This document shows, piece after piece, positions 18,568-26,979 of a stretch of 64,000 nucleotides of DNA. Location of the stretch: NCBI RefSeq assembly GCF_017312485.1, contig NZ_BMBA01000002.1, positions 608,208 through 672,207 on the forward strand. Reading direction: 5' to 3'. The notes under the pieces were generated by a model. That model ran no database searches. It was not told the origin of the DNA and saw nothing but the letters and a program-made list of their open reading frames with translations. The position numbers and the translations under genes are program-made. Within the stretch, counting starts at the first letter, position 1. The number at the start of each line of letters is the position of its first letter. The DNA is from Clostridium zeae (lineage in GTDB: Bacteria > Bacillota > Clostridia > Clostridiales > Clostridiaceae).

Positions 18568-18611
18568 TAAAAAAACAAAATGTGCCGCCATTTCTTTGGC
18601 TTACATTTTGC
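18568..18611 (-). terminator. Terminator-like hairpin between bceS and bceA
   Basis: On the minus strand GCAAAATGTAAGCC and GGCGGCACATTTTG form a stem (CAAAATGT/ACATTTTG plus GCC/GGC) followed at once by TTTTTTTATA. It would end most bceRS transcripts before bceAB, leaving bceAB to its own inducible promoter. Confidence 0.6.
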
Positions 18612-18634
18612 TTTTCAAACTTACAATTTTGTAA
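18601..18634 (-). promoter_or_regulatory. BceR-type operator upstream of bceAB
   Basis: TTACA-ATTT-TGTAA at 18621-18634 exactly fits the TNACA-N4-TGTAA inverted repeat reported for BceR-like regulators. A second TTACA half-site with a degenerate partner starts 20 bp nearer bceA (18601-18605), as in the main-plus-secondary site layout of Bacillus Bce promoters. A possible -10 (TATAAG) is at 18551-18556 on the minus strand. The second half-site overlaps the terminator-like stem. Confidence 0.6.
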
Positions 18635-18636
18635 TA

Positions 18637-18775
18637 TATAGATAAACTACTTCAATCCTTAAACTCCAAATAAAGATTTCGATGATTCTACGAATCTTTA
18701 TTTGGATAAATTCTAATATGAAGTAGTTTATATATGGATATACAACTTCATTATAGAATTTATATTTTCAAATTT
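18637..18775. repeat. IRep2 palindromic repeat pair between bceS and bceA
   Basis: ATATAGATAAACTACTTCA (18637 onward) mirrors TGAAGTAGTTTATATAT (ending 18736), and CCAAATAAAGATT mirrors AATCTTTATTTGG around the centre, giving a 100-bp palindrome. A second partial copy follows at 18741-18775 (ACTTCATTATAGAATTTAT, then ATTTTCAAATTTAATTGG). Both match the IRep2 family at 12.7 and 46.9 kb. The gap 18446-18801 otherwise holds the BceR box and hairpin listed separately. Confidence 0.7.
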
Positions 18776-18801
18776 AATTGGTACATCTTTATATCACTTC
18801 A

Positions 18802-19812
18802 TTAATCACCATATACAGGAAAGTAAATATAAAATTTGGTTCCTTTTCCATATTCAGATTCTACCGTTAGTCTATGTCCTAGCTTTGTAGAAAGCTTCTT
18901 AGCAAGATATAACCCCATACCTGTAGCTTTAATGTTATTGTCCCGGCCGTTATTACCAGTAAAAGACTTAGAAAAAATTCTCTCTATATCTTCTTGCCTT
19001 ATTCCTATGCCATCATCCTCCACAGTAAGCACTATTTCATTATCATTTTTAGAGGTATAAAAACTTATCCCTCCTCCATCTTTGGTATATTTAAGAGCAT
19101 TTGATATAAGCTGATCTATTATAAATACCAACCATTTTTTATCTGTATCCACTGTCAACTTATCATCAACCTTATTAAAAAAACTAATATGCTTTCTTAT
19201 AAAAATAATAGAATGCTTCTTCACACTTTCCTTAACAACATTATTAATGACAGTTTCGCTTATAACATAATCCTTTGAAAAATCATTACTTCTTGAGTAG
19301 TATAGAACCTTTTCAACATAATCATCAATCTTATCAAGCTCTTCCTTTAATGATATTACTGTCGTTTGTTCTTGAAAATTTATTGTATCTAATATAAGCT
19401 TGGCAGTAGTTATAGGAGTTTTAATTTCATGTACCCAGCTTATTATAAATTCACTATTCTCAGAAAAACTCTCTTCTATATTTCTCAAGGAATCTACATA
19501 CTCTTTATAAAGATCAGAAATAATCATTTGATAAATTTCATCCTTACATTCAAAAGCTTCAGTAAATATAGGCGTTTTATTTTCTGACTTTTGTATTTCC
19601 TTTAAATTTTTAATACTTTTATTTCTAACGTTATAATCATATATGACGAAAAATAATAACATTATAATCGATACAGTAATCATATAGACTAAATTTGAAG
19701 TCAAAAGCTCGTTGCTCCTACCCACATATATAGTCAGTAAGATAAAAGTTAAAAGAATTACGTAAAAAACTAAAAATCTTAAATTTTCTTTTAAATATCT
19801 AAAAAAACTCAT
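18802..19812 (-). CDS. bceS: BceS-type intramembrane-sensing histidine kinase
   Basis: The 336-residue kinase has two N-terminal membrane helices (about 12-30 and 40-57) joined by only a few extracytoplasmic residues, the hallmark of intramembrane-sensing kinases that rely on a partner transporter. The phospho-acceptor lies in SWVHEIKTPI, followed by the N-box (LISNALKYTKDGG) and the G-boxes DDGIGI and GMGLYLAKKL. It overlaps bceR by four bases (ATGA), indicating coupled translation. The natural input is BceAB handling a cell-wall-active peptide. Confidence 0.93.
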   Translation of the reverse strand: MSFFRYLKENLRFLVFYVILLTFILLTIYVGRSNELLTSNLVYMITVSIIMLLFFVIYDYNVRNKSIKNLKEIQKSENKTPIFTEAFECKDEIYQMIISDLYKEYVDSLRNIEESFSENSEFIISWVHEIKTPITTAKLILDTINFQEQTTVISLKEELDKIDDYVEKVLYYSRSNDFSKDYVISETVINNVVKESVKKHSIIFIRKHISFFNKVDDKLTVDTDKKWLVFIIDQLISNALKYTKDGGGISFYTSKNDNEIVLTVEDDGIGIRQEDIERIFSKSFTGNNGRDNNIKATGMGLYLAKKLSTKLGHRLTVESEYGKGTKFYIYFPVYGD

Positions 19813-20483
19813 TTTATCATATACCCCTGATTCTTTACTGTTTTTATATACTCCTCTAACCCTATCTCATTTAACCTTTTTCTTAATCTATTTATGTTTA
19901 CTGTTAAAGTATTATCATCTATAAAGCTCTCATCTTCCCATAGTTCTTGCATGATTTTTTCTCTACTTACTATTCTTTCATGATTCTTCATCAATACATA
20001 TAGTATTTTAAACTCATTTTTTGTGAGCTCCACACTTTTATTTTCATAGTGCAGGACGTTATCTTTAAGAGAAAGTAATACCCCATTATAATTTATTACA
20101 TCAATTGAAGCATCAGAGTAAGAATAAGTTCGTCTCAAAATAGCATTAATCTTGGCTATCAATACTTCCATAGAGAAAGGCTTAGTTATATAATCATCCC
20201 CTCCCATATTTACAGCCATGACTATGTCCATATTTGTGTTTCTTGATGATAAAAATAATACTGGCACCTTTGATATATTTCTTATTTGATTGCACCAATG
20301 AAATCCATCAAATACTGGTAGGTTTATATCCATCAGTACAAGACTTGGAGAATAACTTACAAATTCTCCAACTATATTACTGAAATCTTCAACGAAACAA
20401 ACGTCAAATCCCCATTTCTTTAGAGAATCTGTAATTATCTCCCTTATCTTTTCTTCATCTTCTATTATCATTATCTTATACAT
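19809..20483 (-). CDS. bceR: BceR-type OmpR-family response regulator
   Basis: This is a 224-residue OmpR/PhoB-type regulator. The receiver domain has the acidic pair near residues 9-10, phospho-acceptor Asp52 in LMDINLP and the conserved Lys in YITKPFS. The C-terminal winged helix ends in RLRKRLNEIGLEEYIKTVKNQGYM. It is the first gene of bceRS. A matching TTACA-N4-TGTAA box lies in front of bceA but was not found in front of bceR itself, so autoregulation is not evident. Confidence 0.93.
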   Translation of the reverse strand: MYKIMIIEDEEKIREIITDSLKKWGFDVCFVEDFSNIVGEFVSYSPSLVLMDINLPVFDGFHWCNQIRNISKVPVLFLSSRNTNMDIVMAVNMGGDDYITKPFSMEVLIAKINAILRRTYSYSDASIDVINYNGVLLSLKDNVLHYENKSVELTKNEFKILYVLMKNHERIVSREKIMQELWEDESFIDDNTLTVNINRLRKRLNEIGLEEYIKTVKNQGYMIK

Positions 20484-20541
20484 AATTTCTCCTTACCTTA
20501 GATATCCGTTATAAAGATCAATTCATACTTATCCGAATATC

Positions 20542-20582
20542 CTAGCATTTGATGATTTTCTAACCTGTCGAAACAATGCTAG
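20542..20582. repeat. Short inverted repeat upstream of bceR
   Basis: CTAGCATT (20542-20549) mirrors AATGCTAG (20575-20582) with 25 bases between. No T-run follows on either strand, so it is not a standard terminator. It lies between bceR and the membrane protein gene behind it and could be an operator or RNA hairpin. Confidence 0.35.
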
Positions 20583-20622
20583 CTAAAAAACAATTAACTC
20601 TACTACGAAAATTATACCACTA

Positions 20623-20940
20623 TTATACAAAATATAAAATCATCACCACACTTGATATTATAAGTCTTATAATATGATGTCCTACCTTCACCTTTCCATG
20701 AATCTTAATTCCACTAAGTATTGCAGATATATGATTGAGAACTAGCCCAACTAATAGAGTTATACATGATAAAATCGAATTGTTTTTTTCAAACATCACT
20801 GACATAATTAAAAACGCTCCACCAGTTATCATCATTAACGTAGCCAACCTTGAACTCTTCTTTTGTTTGAGTCCAAGTACTCCAGCAATTATGCTCAACA
20901 ATCCATAGAGCACAGTTATTACAACGAATACAATATTCAT
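20623..20940 (-). CDS. Small four-helix membrane protein
   Basis: The start is Met at 20940, behind AAGAAGGTG on the minus strand; the frame extends to 20973. The 105-residue protein is nearly all hydrophobic with about four membrane segments (FVVITVLYGLLSIIAGVLG, then LMMITGGAFLIMSVMF, ITLLVGLVLNHISAIL and IIRLIISSVVMILYF). No family was recognised with confidence. It is transcribed in the same direction as bceR, 139 bp upstream of it. Confidence 0.65.
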   Translation of the reverse strand: MNIVFVVITVLYGLLSIIAGVLGLKQKKSSRLATLMMITGGAFLIMSVMFEKNNSILSCITLLVGLVLNHISAILSGIKIHGKVKVGHHIIRLIISSVVMILYFV

Positions 20941-20987
20941 ACAAACACCTTCTTTAATTATTTGTATAATCATTTCTTTATCTTTAG

Positions 20988-21207
20988 GATATTTTTAAGA
21001 GTATTATTGAAATTAAATTGTTGTCAGGAGATGCTATATGAGCGAGCTATTAGAATTAAATGATTTTTTCAGATGGAATGGCGTTAATAAACTGTACTGT
21101 TCGAACGTAGTGAGTTTGCAGTTTTAGCCATGGAGTATGACAAAATCATATTAATTCTTTGCGTAAGCTCATTAAAGCATCGGAGGACTAACAATTTAAT
21201 TTCGACG
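20988..21207 (+). repeat. IRep1 long copy A (MITE-like, terminal inverted repeats)
   Basis: This roughly 200-bp element starts at TATTGAAATTAAATTG (21005), has an outer flank AGGATATTTTTAAGAG (20988), and ends at AATTTAATTTCGACG (21207). By eye it is about 90% identical to the reverse complement of 26980-27200. The ends are inverted repeats of each other. The interior contains AAACTGTA / TGCAGTTT around a 20-base loop. There is no open frame and no transposase. It lies nine bases behind the stop codon of the MerR gene. Confidence 0.85.
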
Positions 21208-21215
21208 TTTCAACA

Positions 21216-21599
21216 TCACCTATTTTTAATTAGACTATTAGTTTTAATAATCATCTTATTCAAAGCAGTTTTAACTATCCTAAGTTCCTCTTCTTGTCTT
21301 TCTATAGCCTTATATTTTAACTCAATCATTCCAAGACAAACCTCTATATCCTTTACACTATCGTCATTTATTTCCTCACTTTGTTCTATACTTTCCTCTA
21401 ATTCAAAAAAAGCTTTTATTTCATCAAGAGAGAAATTGAGTTTTTTAAGTTTTATAATGATTAAAGCCTTTTCAACATCTTCCTCAGTATACATTCTTCT
21501 TGAATTTACTTTTGCCGGAATTAATAATTTAATCTTGTCATAATACCTTAATGTATCAATTGCTATAGCTGTAATTTTTGAAAATTCTCCAATATCCAT
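21216..21599 (-). CDS. MerR-family transcriptional regulator
   Basis: The start is Met at 21599, five bases after GGAGGCC; the frame extends four codons further, but that ATG overlaps the ribosome-binding site. The 127-residue protein has the MerR helix-turn-helix (IGEFSKITAIAIDTLRYYDKIKLLIPAKVN, given here only as a landmark for residues 3-32, with the key DTLRYYD motif), a YTEEDVEK wing and a long C-terminal coiled coil at about 80-120. No metal-binding cysteine pair is present, so a metal sensor is unlikely. It diverges from a small secreted protein gene, the likely target. Confidence 0.88.
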   Translation of the reverse strand: MDIGEFSKITAIAIDTLRYYDKIKLLIPAKVNSRRMYTEEDVEKALIIIKLKKLNFSLDEIKAFFELEESIEQSEEINDDSVKDIEVCLGMIELKYKAIERQEEELRIVKTALNKMIIKTNSLIKNR

Positions 21600-21835
21600 A
21601 TTGGCCTCCATATAAAAATATTTTCCAAGGTTATATTCATTAATTTAACTATAAAACCTAAATCTGGCTCCATGTCAATAGAAATATTACTTTATTATTA
21701 ATTAATTCTGCAAGATTCCTCAATTCCTTATATTGATGAATAAATTACTATCTAGAGTTGAAATTATAATTATATAAATTTTTTTCATCAAACCTTCTTT
21801 TCTCATAGATGTTTTAAAAAAGGAGATTAAATATT

Positions 21836-22324
21836 ATGCATACAATCACCAAAATCATTACTGCCACATTGATATCTACATTATTAATCAATTCACCTTA
21901 TGCTGGAACTGAACTTAAAAAAGATAATTTAATTACTCATGAACAGACAAAAGCTCAAGTTGAACTTTTTAAACAAGCTCTTGATGAATTTGGAGCAACT
22001 TCTCCAGAACAGGTAATAAGTATTTGGGCTAAAACTGAAAAAACAAGGAATGGAGTTTACCACTACTCTGTTGCTTGTAAAGAATTAAAAGCAAAAATTT
22101 TAAAAGACTTAGGTGATCCAAAAGATACTTATTGGATATATGGTGTATCCAGTCCATGGCTTGATAGATATGAAGTTATTTCTAAAAACAAAATAAGTGC
22201 TACTGAATATATAGTTAAATTAAAATTCTTTTGGTCAACTTCTTCTGGCTCTTTCAATACAACAGAAAATACTCTTAGAATTATACATGCCAAAGATACC
22301 TGGTGTGTTAAGGAGGTTACTTAA
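21836..22324 (+). CDS. Small secreted protein of unknown function
   Basis: The 162-residue product has a signal peptide-like start (MHTITKIITATLISTLLINSPYAG, cleavage plausible near residue 23; key features are the Lys and the hydrophobic run). The mature part is of mixed charge and ends in predicted beta-strands (YIVKLKFFWS, NTLRIIHAKDTWCVKE) resembling NTF2-like or peptidase-inhibitor type folds. I do not recognise a family. AAAGGAGA precedes the ATG. It diverges from the MerR gene, which may regulate it. Confidence 0.65.
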   Translation: MHTITKIITATLISTLLINSPYAGTELKKDNLITHEQTKAQVELFKQALDEFGATSPEQVISIWAKTEKTRNGVYHYSVACKELKAKILKDLGDPKDTYWIYGVSSPWLDRYEVISKNKISATEYIVKLKFFWSTSSGSFNTTENTLRIIHAKDTWCVKEVT

Positions 22325-22456
22325 GCTTAGTTCTTTAGATACTAAATCTTATATATTTTTATTTATAGTTATAAAAATGCACCATATATGAACCACTTAA
22401 AATCACTAGGTTTATCTAGTATAAAAATTATTTATCTTCCTAATATAGTAAAAAAC

Positions 22457-22500
22457 AGTGCAGTAAAAAGCTTTACGCCTCTTACTGCACTATCCATTTT
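22457..22500. terminator. Bidirectional terminator
   Basis: AGTGCAGTAA (22457-22466) pairs with TTACTGCACT (22482-22491), with A-rich sequence to the left and ATTTTATTTATTTTT to the right. It lies between the converging secreted-protein gene and the MFS gene. Confidence 0.8.
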
Positions 22501-23695
22501 ATTTATTTTTCCCAAAAACTTTATCATATCTCAGCCTTGCAATTGTAGATGCTACAATCGCTATTACATATATCCCAAGCATAAAATAAAAAACCGGTAC
22601 TATTCCAAAATGCCTTAATATAAGCCCTGTTGATGCTGGTATTACTGCCGCTGCTATACCACTAGCCGTAGAAACTAAAGCTATGGTTGCACCTTTATTT
22701 CTCCAGAATAACTCTCCCATAGTTGTCTGTGCCATTTGTAATACTCCAGCAGATGAAAAACCTGCTAAGGCAAAACTTATAGTTGCAACAGTTGTTGTCT
22801 TAAATATTAATACAATTATAAGAAAAATTATCCCTATTATAGGGTAAACTGCTGTTACTAATATAGGTTTAATTGTTTTTTGAAGTAATTTTGCCAATAT
22901 AAATACAGATACAATGGCTCCTATACTATAATAAGTTATAAACTTCAGAGAGGTTAGTTGATTAAGTCCCAAAATCTTCTGACCAAAAGTTGGCATCCAC
23001 ATTTGAAACGCTGTATATATAGAATTTGAAGTAAATCCTATTATTATTAAAGCTATTCCTTCTTTTCTAAATACAGGCTCTGATGAAAATTTTACATTTG
23101 AAGCTGCCTCATCATTAGCTGAAGCAATTTCGTTTTGCTGTGGAAATTTTCTTCCCATTATAAATAAACCATTAATAAATACAATCAAAGCTATTAAGAA
23201 GAAGGTATTTCCATAAAACATATTTCTCTCTACAAAGAAAGCTATTATAAAGGGCAATAGTGCTCCTCCAGTTGCTACAAAAGCTTTTATTAAAACATTT
23301 GCAGTACCAGGCGTCTTTGGAAAGCATTCCATTAAAGTTGGATAACTTGCAGCATCCATAAAAGCATGTGATATACCTGCAAAAGCTGAAAATACTATTG
23401 CTAAACCATAACTTGGTGAAAGAGGTATCCCTATTAAAAAAACTACCATTGTTAGTGGCGCTAAGCATAAAAATCTCTTTCTTCCAAATTTATCTGATAG
23501 TCTTCCCGCTGCATATAATGTTGCTGATCTAACTATTCCTTCTGCAGATATCAAAAAACTTATACCTGCAGCATCAGTGTTGAATTGCTTTGTTAGGAAT
23601 GCCATATTTGAGGAAAGCAAAATTAAGATCATTCCTAGCATACAATAACTAATATATATCCCCAGAGCCGTTTTGAAATACTTACTTTTAAACAT
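22499..23695 (-). CDS. MFS transporter, YdiM/YdiN-like
   Basis: The start is Met at 23695, behind GGAGGAATTT; the frame extends to 23707. The 398-residue protein has 12 predicted helices and the MFS loop 2-3 motif GRLSDKFGRKRF. Overall pattern and length resemble E. coli YdiM/YdiN, MFS proteins encoded next to ydiB-aroD (compare SYPTLMECFPKTPGTANVL). It follows the enoate-reductase gene in the same direction. In this setting, uptake of quinate, shikimate or a related alicyclic or aromatic acid is likely, but the substrate is inferred from context. Confidence 0.82.
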   Translation of the reverse strand: MFKSKYFKTALGIYISYCMLGMILILLSSNMAFLTKQFNTDAAGISFLISAEGIVRSATLYAAGRLSDKFGRKRFLCLAPLTMVVFLIGIPLSPSYGLAIVFSAFAGISHAFMDAASYPTLMECFPKTPGTANVLIKAFVATGGALLPFIIAFFVERNMFYGNTFFLIALIVFINGLFIMGRKFPQQNEIASANDEAASNVKFSSEPVFRKEGIALIIIGFTSNSIYTAFQMWMPTFGQKILGLNQLTSLKFITYYSIGAIVSVFILAKLLQKTIKPILVTAVYPIIGIIFLIIVLIFKTTTVATISFALAGFSSAGVLQMAQTTMGELFWRNKGATIALVSTASGIAAAVIPASTGLILRHFGIVPVFYFMLGIYVIAIVASTIARLRYDKVFGKNK

Positions 23696-23723
23696 AAATT
23701 CCTCCAATTTAATAAAACCAACT

Positions 23724-23775
23724 AACCAAACACCTATCCCTTGTATTTTTTTCCAAAGAATTTAGGTGTTTGGTT
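23724..23775 (-). repeat. Inverted repeat between enoate-reductase and MFS genes
   Basis: AACCAAACACCTA (23724-23736) mirrors TAGGTGTTTGGTT (23763-23775), a perfect 13-bp inverted repeat. On the minus strand it lies between two cotranscribed genes and has only a weak T-run behind it. It may be a partial terminator or a mRNA-processing/stability hairpin. Confidence 0.55.
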
Positions 23776-23789
23776 ATTGTGTTCTATAT

Positions 23790-25778
23790 TTATATTGATC
23801 CTATCTTTTCTAATGTAAGGATTATATCTCTACCTTCTGTCATACCATCTATTATTTTTCTAGTTCTTGAACTATCTCCAATATTTATTACTTCCACATC
23901 TTTTTCTTCAAAATGTTTTTGTAAATCATTTAGTATTGGATTCTCAGATCTCATTCCTAAACAAACAAAGCCATAGTCAAAATCTAAATTTTGTTCTTTA
24001 TCATCTTTCTTTACCTTAAAATGATCAGATGCAACTTCTATCAAAGCTGTTCCAGTATGAACATTTACTTTACTTTTTTCAATTATATCCATCATAGAAA
24101 GCTTTGTTATAACATCTAAATCTCTTCCAAGCATAGGCATCATTTCAACTATAGAAACTTCTGCTTTCTTTTCAGCAAAGTATTCTACAACATCTAGTCC
24201 TACTGCTCCGCCACCTATAACTACAACTTTCTTATCTTTAGCATCTTCAAATTTATCCATATTATTTAAAAGTCCTAAAATTGAGTATATATTTTCTTCA
24301 TTTTTATCTATACGCTCAAGCAAACCTTTTATAGGAGGAAGTAGCGGTTTAGAACCAGTAGAATTTACTATAACATTTGGCTTAAGGTTCTCTATAGCTT
24401 TAATGTCAGCCTTTGTATTAGTATAAATCACTAAATTGTTTAAACCTTCTGCTCTTCTTATTAAGTATTCTGGTAAATATGAAATTCTTTTTTTATCTGG
24501 TAGCTTAGAAATTTCTTTAGCTAATCCACCTAAATATGGCTTTTCTTCAAATAGGAATGTTGTACATCCCACTTCTGCAGCAGTGCAAGCTGCTTCAAGC
24601 CCAGCAGTTCCTCCACCTATTACAACTACAGTAGTTTGCTTTTTAACTCTTAATTTCTTATATTCATCTTCATTTATTGTATCAGGATTCATAGTACATC
24701 TTATAGGTCTATTTAGTCCTATTCTATGACCAGCACACCCTATATTACAAGAAAGACATTTTCTTATAGTATCTTCTTCATTTTTCTTAACTTTTGAAAC
24801 CCAATTTGGATCAGCAATAAGTCCACGACCTATTCCTATTAAATCAGCATGTCCCTCAGCTAGAATATTTTCTGCAACTTCTGGATTTCTGATGTTACCA
24901 GTTGTTATTGTTGGTTTATTAAATTTTTCTCTTACAGCTCTAGACATGTATGAACGCCATCCATCTTTAAGATTCATATTATCTATCTGATATTGCAATG
25001 AATCATTTAACGCTGCAGAAACATTGAATACATCAACTTCTTCATTTAGATATTCTAATATCTTTAAAGTATCCTCTAGAGTATTGCCTCCTTCTAAAAG
25101 TTCATCTGCACTTATTCTAAGGAAGATTGGGAACATTGGTCCAACAGCGGCTCTTACGCTATCAATTACCATTCTTGCAAATCTAGCTCTATTTTCTATA
25201 CTTCCGCCAAATTCATCTTCACGTTTATTATATATAGGTGATAAGAATTGACATATTAAATATGAATGTCCTGCATGTATTTCTACTGCATCAAACCCTG
25301 CTGTTTGTACTCTTTTTGCTGCCTTGCCATACTTTTCAACTATATTGAGTATTTCTTCCTTATCAAGGGTTCTTGGTACTGCTCCACCAGTTTTAGATGG
25401 AATATTTGATGACGAAACTGCCTGACATCCTATTCTATCTGGAACTGCTGATGCACCTGAATGGTTTATTTGCATAGCTACACATGTACCATATTTATGC
25501 ATTCTCTCAGTCAATTTATATAACGCTGGCATAAAACTATCATGATCAATTCTAAGCTGAGTTGTTCCATTTGATCCTAAAGGAAAATCTACAGTTGCAT
25601 TTTCTACTATGATTAATCCAGTTCCACCTTTTGCTCTTTGCTCATAGTACTTTATGTGATCACTATTTATTTCACCGTTTTGACTTGCATAGTTTGTCCC
25701 CATCGGTGGCATTATTATTCTGTTCTTTATTGTCATGTTTTTAACTTTTAACGGACTAAAAATATTGCTATATTTCAT
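23790..25778 (-). CDS. 2-enoate reductase-type FMN/FAD/4Fe-4S oxidoreductase
   Basis: The start is Met at 25778 behind GGAGGTC (spacing about 10); the frame extends to 25796. The 662-residue protein has the enoate/2,4-dienoyl-CoA reductase plan. An old-yellow-enzyme barrel spans about 1-330, with active-site EIHAGHSYL (His168, His171). A 4Fe-4S cluster has Cys341, 344, 348 and 361. A C-terminal FAD/NAD half has VVVIGGGTAG (384-393) and a second KKVVVIGGGAVGLD site. Such enzymes reduce activated C=C bonds of enoates. Its position beside aroD, ydiB-like and MFS genes resembles the Listeria qui1 locus, which also encodes a flavin oxidoreductase. A role in reducing an unsaturated ring acid from quinate or shikimate is inference. 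Confidence 0.88.
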   Translation of the reverse strand: MKYSNIFSPLKVKNMTIKNRIIMPPMGTNYASQNGEINSDHIKYYEQRAKGGTGLIIVENATVDFPLGSNGTTQLRIDHDSFMPALYKLTERMHKYGTCVAMQINHSGASAVPDRIGCQAVSSSNIPSKTGGAVPRTLDKEEILNIVEKYGKAAKRVQTAGFDAVEIHAGHSYLICQFLSPIYNKREDEFGGSIENRARFARMVIDSVRAAVGPMFPIFLRISADELLEGGNTLEDTLKILEYLNEEVDVFNVSAALNDSLQYQIDNMNLKDGWRSYMSRAVREKFNKPTITTGNIRNPEVAENILAEGHADLIGIGRGLIADPNWVSKVKKNEEDTIRKCLSCNIGCAGHRIGLNRPIRCTMNPDTINEDEYKKLRVKKQTTVVVIGGGTAGLEAACTAAEVGCTTFLFEEKPYLGGLAKEISKLPDKKRISYLPEYLIRRAEGLNNLVIYTNTKADIKAIENLKPNVIVNSTGSKPLLPPIKGLLERIDKNEENIYSILGLLNNMDKFEDAKDKKVVVIGGGAVGLDVVEYFAEKKAEVSIVEMMPMLGRDLDVITKLSMMDIIEKSKVNVHTGTALIEVASDHFKVKKDDKEQNLDFDYGFVCLGMRSENPILNDLQKHFEEKDVEVINIGDSSRTRKIIDGMTEGRDIILTLEKIGSI

Positions 25779-25869
25779 AATTTTTTTGACCTCCATTTAA
25801 AAAAACAAGTAATTTAAACGTTTATTTATTTAATCTTTTGATTTTTACTGTTTTAAAACGTTATTTTTT

Positions 25870-25930
25870 AGTTTGTTATGCAAACAAATTATTTCTAACA
25901 ACCTCAACTTAATTTGTTAAATAACAAACT
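25870..25930. promoter_or_regulatory. Paired operator-like palindromes between enoate-reductase and lysR genes
   Basis: AGTTTGTTATGCAAACAAATT (25870-25890) and AATTTGTTAAATAACAAACT (25911-25930) are near-perfect inverted copies of one another, each itself palindromic, with centres about 40 bp apart. They lie in the divergent promoter region, as LysR-type sites commonly do. TCCATA-N9-TATGGA at about 25990-26010 is a further dyad nearer the lysR start. Confidence 0.55.
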
Positions 25931-26053
25931 AACATAATTAATTATAATATGGGCATTATCATAAATCTAATCAATATTTTATGCTTTATCCATAGATATT
26001 TTTTATGGATTGCAATATAATAATTTATATCAGATTTTAAGGAGTGATCCCCA

Positions 26054-26974
26054 TTGAATTTAAAGCAACTTGAGTATTTTAGAGTACTGGCAGGTATTGA
26101 GCATGTTACTTTAGCAGCAGAAAAACTATCGATAACACAGCCTAATTTAACTTATGCTATATCTGAACTAGAAAAAGAATTAGGGGTGTTTCTATTTGAA
26201 AAACAAGGAAGAAATATCAAACTTACAAAGTATGGTCGTTTTTTTCTTAACTATGTGACCAATTCTCTTAACGAATTAGAAAAGGGAGAGAAAGAGTTAA
26301 AAAGACTAGTAAATCCAACTCATGGTACTATAGATTTAGCTTTTATTTATACCTTAGGACCTCATTTTGTGCCAAATATGATTAAAACCTTCTTTAACGA
26401 AGAAGCAAACAAAAATATATCTTTTAATTTTAGCCAAGGCAACACTAAAAATATTATTCAAGGCCTGAAAGAAGAAAAATTTGATTTGGCTTTTTGTTCA
26501 TATGTAGAGAATGAACCTAATATTAACTTCATTCCTGTAACAGAACAAGAATTAGTTCTTATAGTATCGAAGGATCATCCACTGGCTGCTTTTGATACCA
26601 TAGATTTAAAAGACACTGAACCTTATCCTTTTGTATACTATAACAAATTAAGTGGCCTGAGACCTATAATTGACGACCTCTTTGCAAAGGTAGATTTTTC
26701 TCCTAAAATCATCTGTGAAATAGAAGAAGATAGTGCTGCTGGTGGGTTAGTTTCAATCAACTATGGGATTGCTGTCGTGCCAAATGCGTGGATAATAAAG
26801 CAATTTGATGTGAAAACTCTTAAGATAATAAACCCTCCCCATAAAAGATTTATCTACCTTGCATATATGAAAAATAAATATTTAAGCCCTACTGTTCATT
26901 TATTTAAAGATTTTGTTATGAATGGAAGAGAAGATCACTTCAAAAATAGCGAAAATAGTGACTTGTTTATTTAA
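26054..26974 (+). CDS. LysR-family regulator (QuiR-like context)
   Basis: The 306-residue LysR protein starts at TTG 26054 behind AAGGAGTGATC. The winged helix-turn-helix occupies residues 1-60 (LAAEKLSITQPNLTYAISELEKELG region), followed by a two-lobed effector domain to about 290. It diverges from the enoate-reductase/MFS pair and faces aroD-MFS-ydiB on the other side. Such a LysR in front of flavin oxidoreductase, aroD and aroE homologues parallels QuiR of Listeria, which responds to shikimate. The ligand here is therefore predicted to be shikimate or quinate. Confidence 0.85.
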   Translation: MNLKQLEYFRVLAGIEHVTLAAEKLSITQPNLTYAISELEKELGVFLFEKQGRNIKLTKYGRFFLNYVTNSLNELEKGEKELKRLVNPTHGTIDLAFIYTLGPHFVPNMIKTFFNEEANKNISFNFSQGNTKNIIQGLKEEKFDLAFCSYVENEPNINFIPVTEQELVLIVSKDHPLAAFDTIDLKDTEPYPFVYYNKLSGLRPIIDDLFAKVDFSPKIICEIEEDSAAGGLVSINYGIAVVPNAWIIKQFDVKTLKIINPPHKRFIYLAYMKNKYLSPTVHLFKDFVMNGREDHFKNSENSDLFI

Positions 26975-26979
26975 TACTG

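Noticed and set aside
20542..20582. Inverted repeat behind the small membrane protein gene as a terminator
   Set aside because: There is no T-run on either strand after the 8-bp arms; kept only as an inverted repeat of unknown role.
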